Assembly (NCBI GenBank): GCA_023409955.1
Contig: JAEYQQ010000040.1
Span: forward strand, 1-6,110
Direction of reading: 5' to 3'
DNA: 6,110 nucleotides
Source: Bacillota bacterium
GTDB taxonomy: Bacteria > Bacillota > Clostridia > Christensenellales > Aristaeellaceae
Positions within the stretch are counted from its first letter, which is position 1; each line of letters opens with the position of its first letter. The position numbers and the translations under genes are program-made. Below the pieces are notes generated by a model. The model had not been told where the DNA came from. It saw only the letters and a list, made by a program, of their open reading frames with translations, and did not search any database. Of the stretch, positions 5,132-6,110 are shown one piece after another.

Positions 5132-6110
5132 GTGGGCTGCATGTGGATATACATAAAAAGCTTACTGGGTTCATGCTTCGGGTAAAGATGGATGTGAATG
5201 AGCGGCGTTTGGGCTTGTTGGGAGCATCCGGCAGCGGGAAAAGCATGACCCTTCGGATGATAGCAGGCATCGATACGCCAGATGAGGGCCTGATTGTACT
5301 TAATGGGCGAACCTTGTTTGACAGCAGTAAAAAGATTAACCTTCCGCCCAATAAGCGTAAGGTTGGATACCTGTTCCAAAACTATGCTCTATTCCCTCAC
5401 ATGACTGTTCAGGAGAATATTACTCTGGCTTGCAAGGGGAAAAATGCACAGGAGAAGGAAAAAATATTCCAGGATCAAAAACGCTTTTTTCAATTGGACG
5501 GTTTGGAAGGCCGTTACCCACATGCCCTATCTGGCGGTCAACAGCAGCGGGTGGCATTGGCTAGGCTGCTGGCCAATGAGCCAGATATTCTCTTGTTGGA
5601 TGAACCGTTTTCGGCTTTGGACAGCTACCTGCGCTGGCAGCTTGAGCCTTCCTTTTTGAAAATCCTGCAGTCTGTTTCAGCACCTGTGGTGTATGTATCC
5701 CATAGCCGTGATGAAGCATATAGGCTGTGTGATGATATGGCGATTATGGAAAACGGCAGGATCTTACTTCAAGGAGCAAAAGCACAGGTGTTTGGAAATC
5801 CGGTTTTTGAGGCATGTGCCCGCTTAACAGGCTGCAAGAATATTTCCAAGGCGGTAAAGCAGGGCGATCATCAAGTGTTTGCCGTGGATTGGAACCTTTT
5901 GCTCGCCACAGGGGAGGCAGTACCGGATGATATTGCAGCAATTGGCATACTAGCACATGACATAAAACCTGGTAGTAAAGGAGAGGTAAAATCTTTTGCG
6001 CTGCCAGTTGTACTACTGTCTGAAATGCCCTTTTCTTATACGGTGCTGGTAGGGAATGCAGCTGCACCTATTCAGTGGGAGACCAGCCGTTGTCATCAGG
6101 ATAATCTTGA
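5128..6110 (+). CDS. modC: Molybdate ABC transporter ATPase ModC (3' end beyond window)
   Basis: ModC hydrolyses ATP to drive ModB. The frame is open from GTG 5128 to the window end, giving 327 complete codons of a family near 350. The start overlaps the modB stop by 4 nt, and the purine-rich AAAGGGGGG (5111-5119) serves as SD. All ATPase motifs are intact: Walker A GASGSGKS at 32-39, Q-loop Gln84 in LFQNYALFPHMT, signature LSGGQQQR at 134-141, Walker B ILLLDEP at 154-160, the D-loop SALD after it, and the switch His192 in VSHSRDEAYRLCD. After TGCKN (234-238) comes a C-terminal domain with the GILAHDIKPG block (273-282). This is the position of the regulatory MOP/TOBE-like domain of ModC, but I cannot recognise a clear molybdate-binding motif in it. 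The absent stop codon is due only to the window edge. Confidence 0.95.
   Translation, partial: MSGLHVDIHKKLTGFMLRVKMDVNERRLGLLGASGSGKSMTLRMIAGIDTPDEGLIVLNGRTLFDSSKKINLPPNKRKVGYLFQNYALFPHMTVQENITLACKGKNAQEKEKIFQDQKRFFQLDGLEGRYPHALSGGQQQRVALARLLANEPDILLLDEPFSALDSYLRWQLEPSFLKILQSVSAPVVYVSHSRDEAYRLCDDMAIMENGRILLQGAKAQVFGNPVFEACARLTGCKNISKAVKQGDHQVFAVDWNLLLATGEAVPDDIAAIGILAHDIKPGSKGEVKSFALPVVLLSEMPFSYTVLVGNAAAPIQWETSRCHQDNL

Noticed and set aside
5444..5659. 71-codon plus-strand open frame inside modC
   Set aside because: It is out of frame with the intact Walker A to H-loop ATPase coding sequence.

Overview
The window is a nearly gap-free molybdenum gene block on the + strand. The left half (1-3278) makes molybdenum cofactor (Moco): moeA (5' end outside the window), moaC, moaA, a MOSC-domain gene and a mogA/moaB-type gene. 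The right half (3567-6110) encodes a molybdate ABC importer: modA, modB and modC (3' end outside the window). All eight genes point the same way. Gaps between coding regions are 1 to 8 nt within the Moco half, 47 nt between modA and modB, and modB/modC overlap by 4 nt.

The only sizeable non-coding stretch is the 288-nt interval between mogA and modA (3279-3566). It holds a sequence that looks like a Moco-family riboswitch aptamer (about 3334-3473), followed by a textbook expression platform. A 9-nt element, GATAAACAT, occurs at 3470-3478 and again at 3539-3547, and its complement ATGTTTATC lies between them at 3519-3527. The middle strand can pair with the first copy (antiterminator) or with the second (a 12-bp terminator stem followed by a T run). 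The first copy shares four bases with the closing helix of the aptamer. The simplest reading is that bound cofactor closes the aptamer, frees the middle strand to form the terminator, and shuts off modABC. Molybdate uptake would then be feedback-controlled by the end product of the upstream genes.

How the genes work together: ModABC would import molybdate. MoaA (radical SAM) and MoaC would turn GTP into cyclic pyranopterin monophosphate. MoaD, MoaE and MoeB, which make molybdopterin (MPT), are not in the window. MogA would adenylate MPT and MoeA would insert molybdate. The MOSC protein probably handles the sulfur or ligand chemistry of the cofactor, but its exact role cannot be read from sequence.

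Strong AGGAGG-type Shine-Dalgarno (SD) sites, GTG starts, the gene order and the riboswitch type suggest a Bacillota organism, in the Clostridia or Negativicutes range, with mid-range GC content. ModA has a signal peptide but no lipobox cysteine, which fits a diderm lineage slightly better, but that is only a hint. All protein families here are known. The most interesting part is the regulatory leader; I see no novel multi-gene system.
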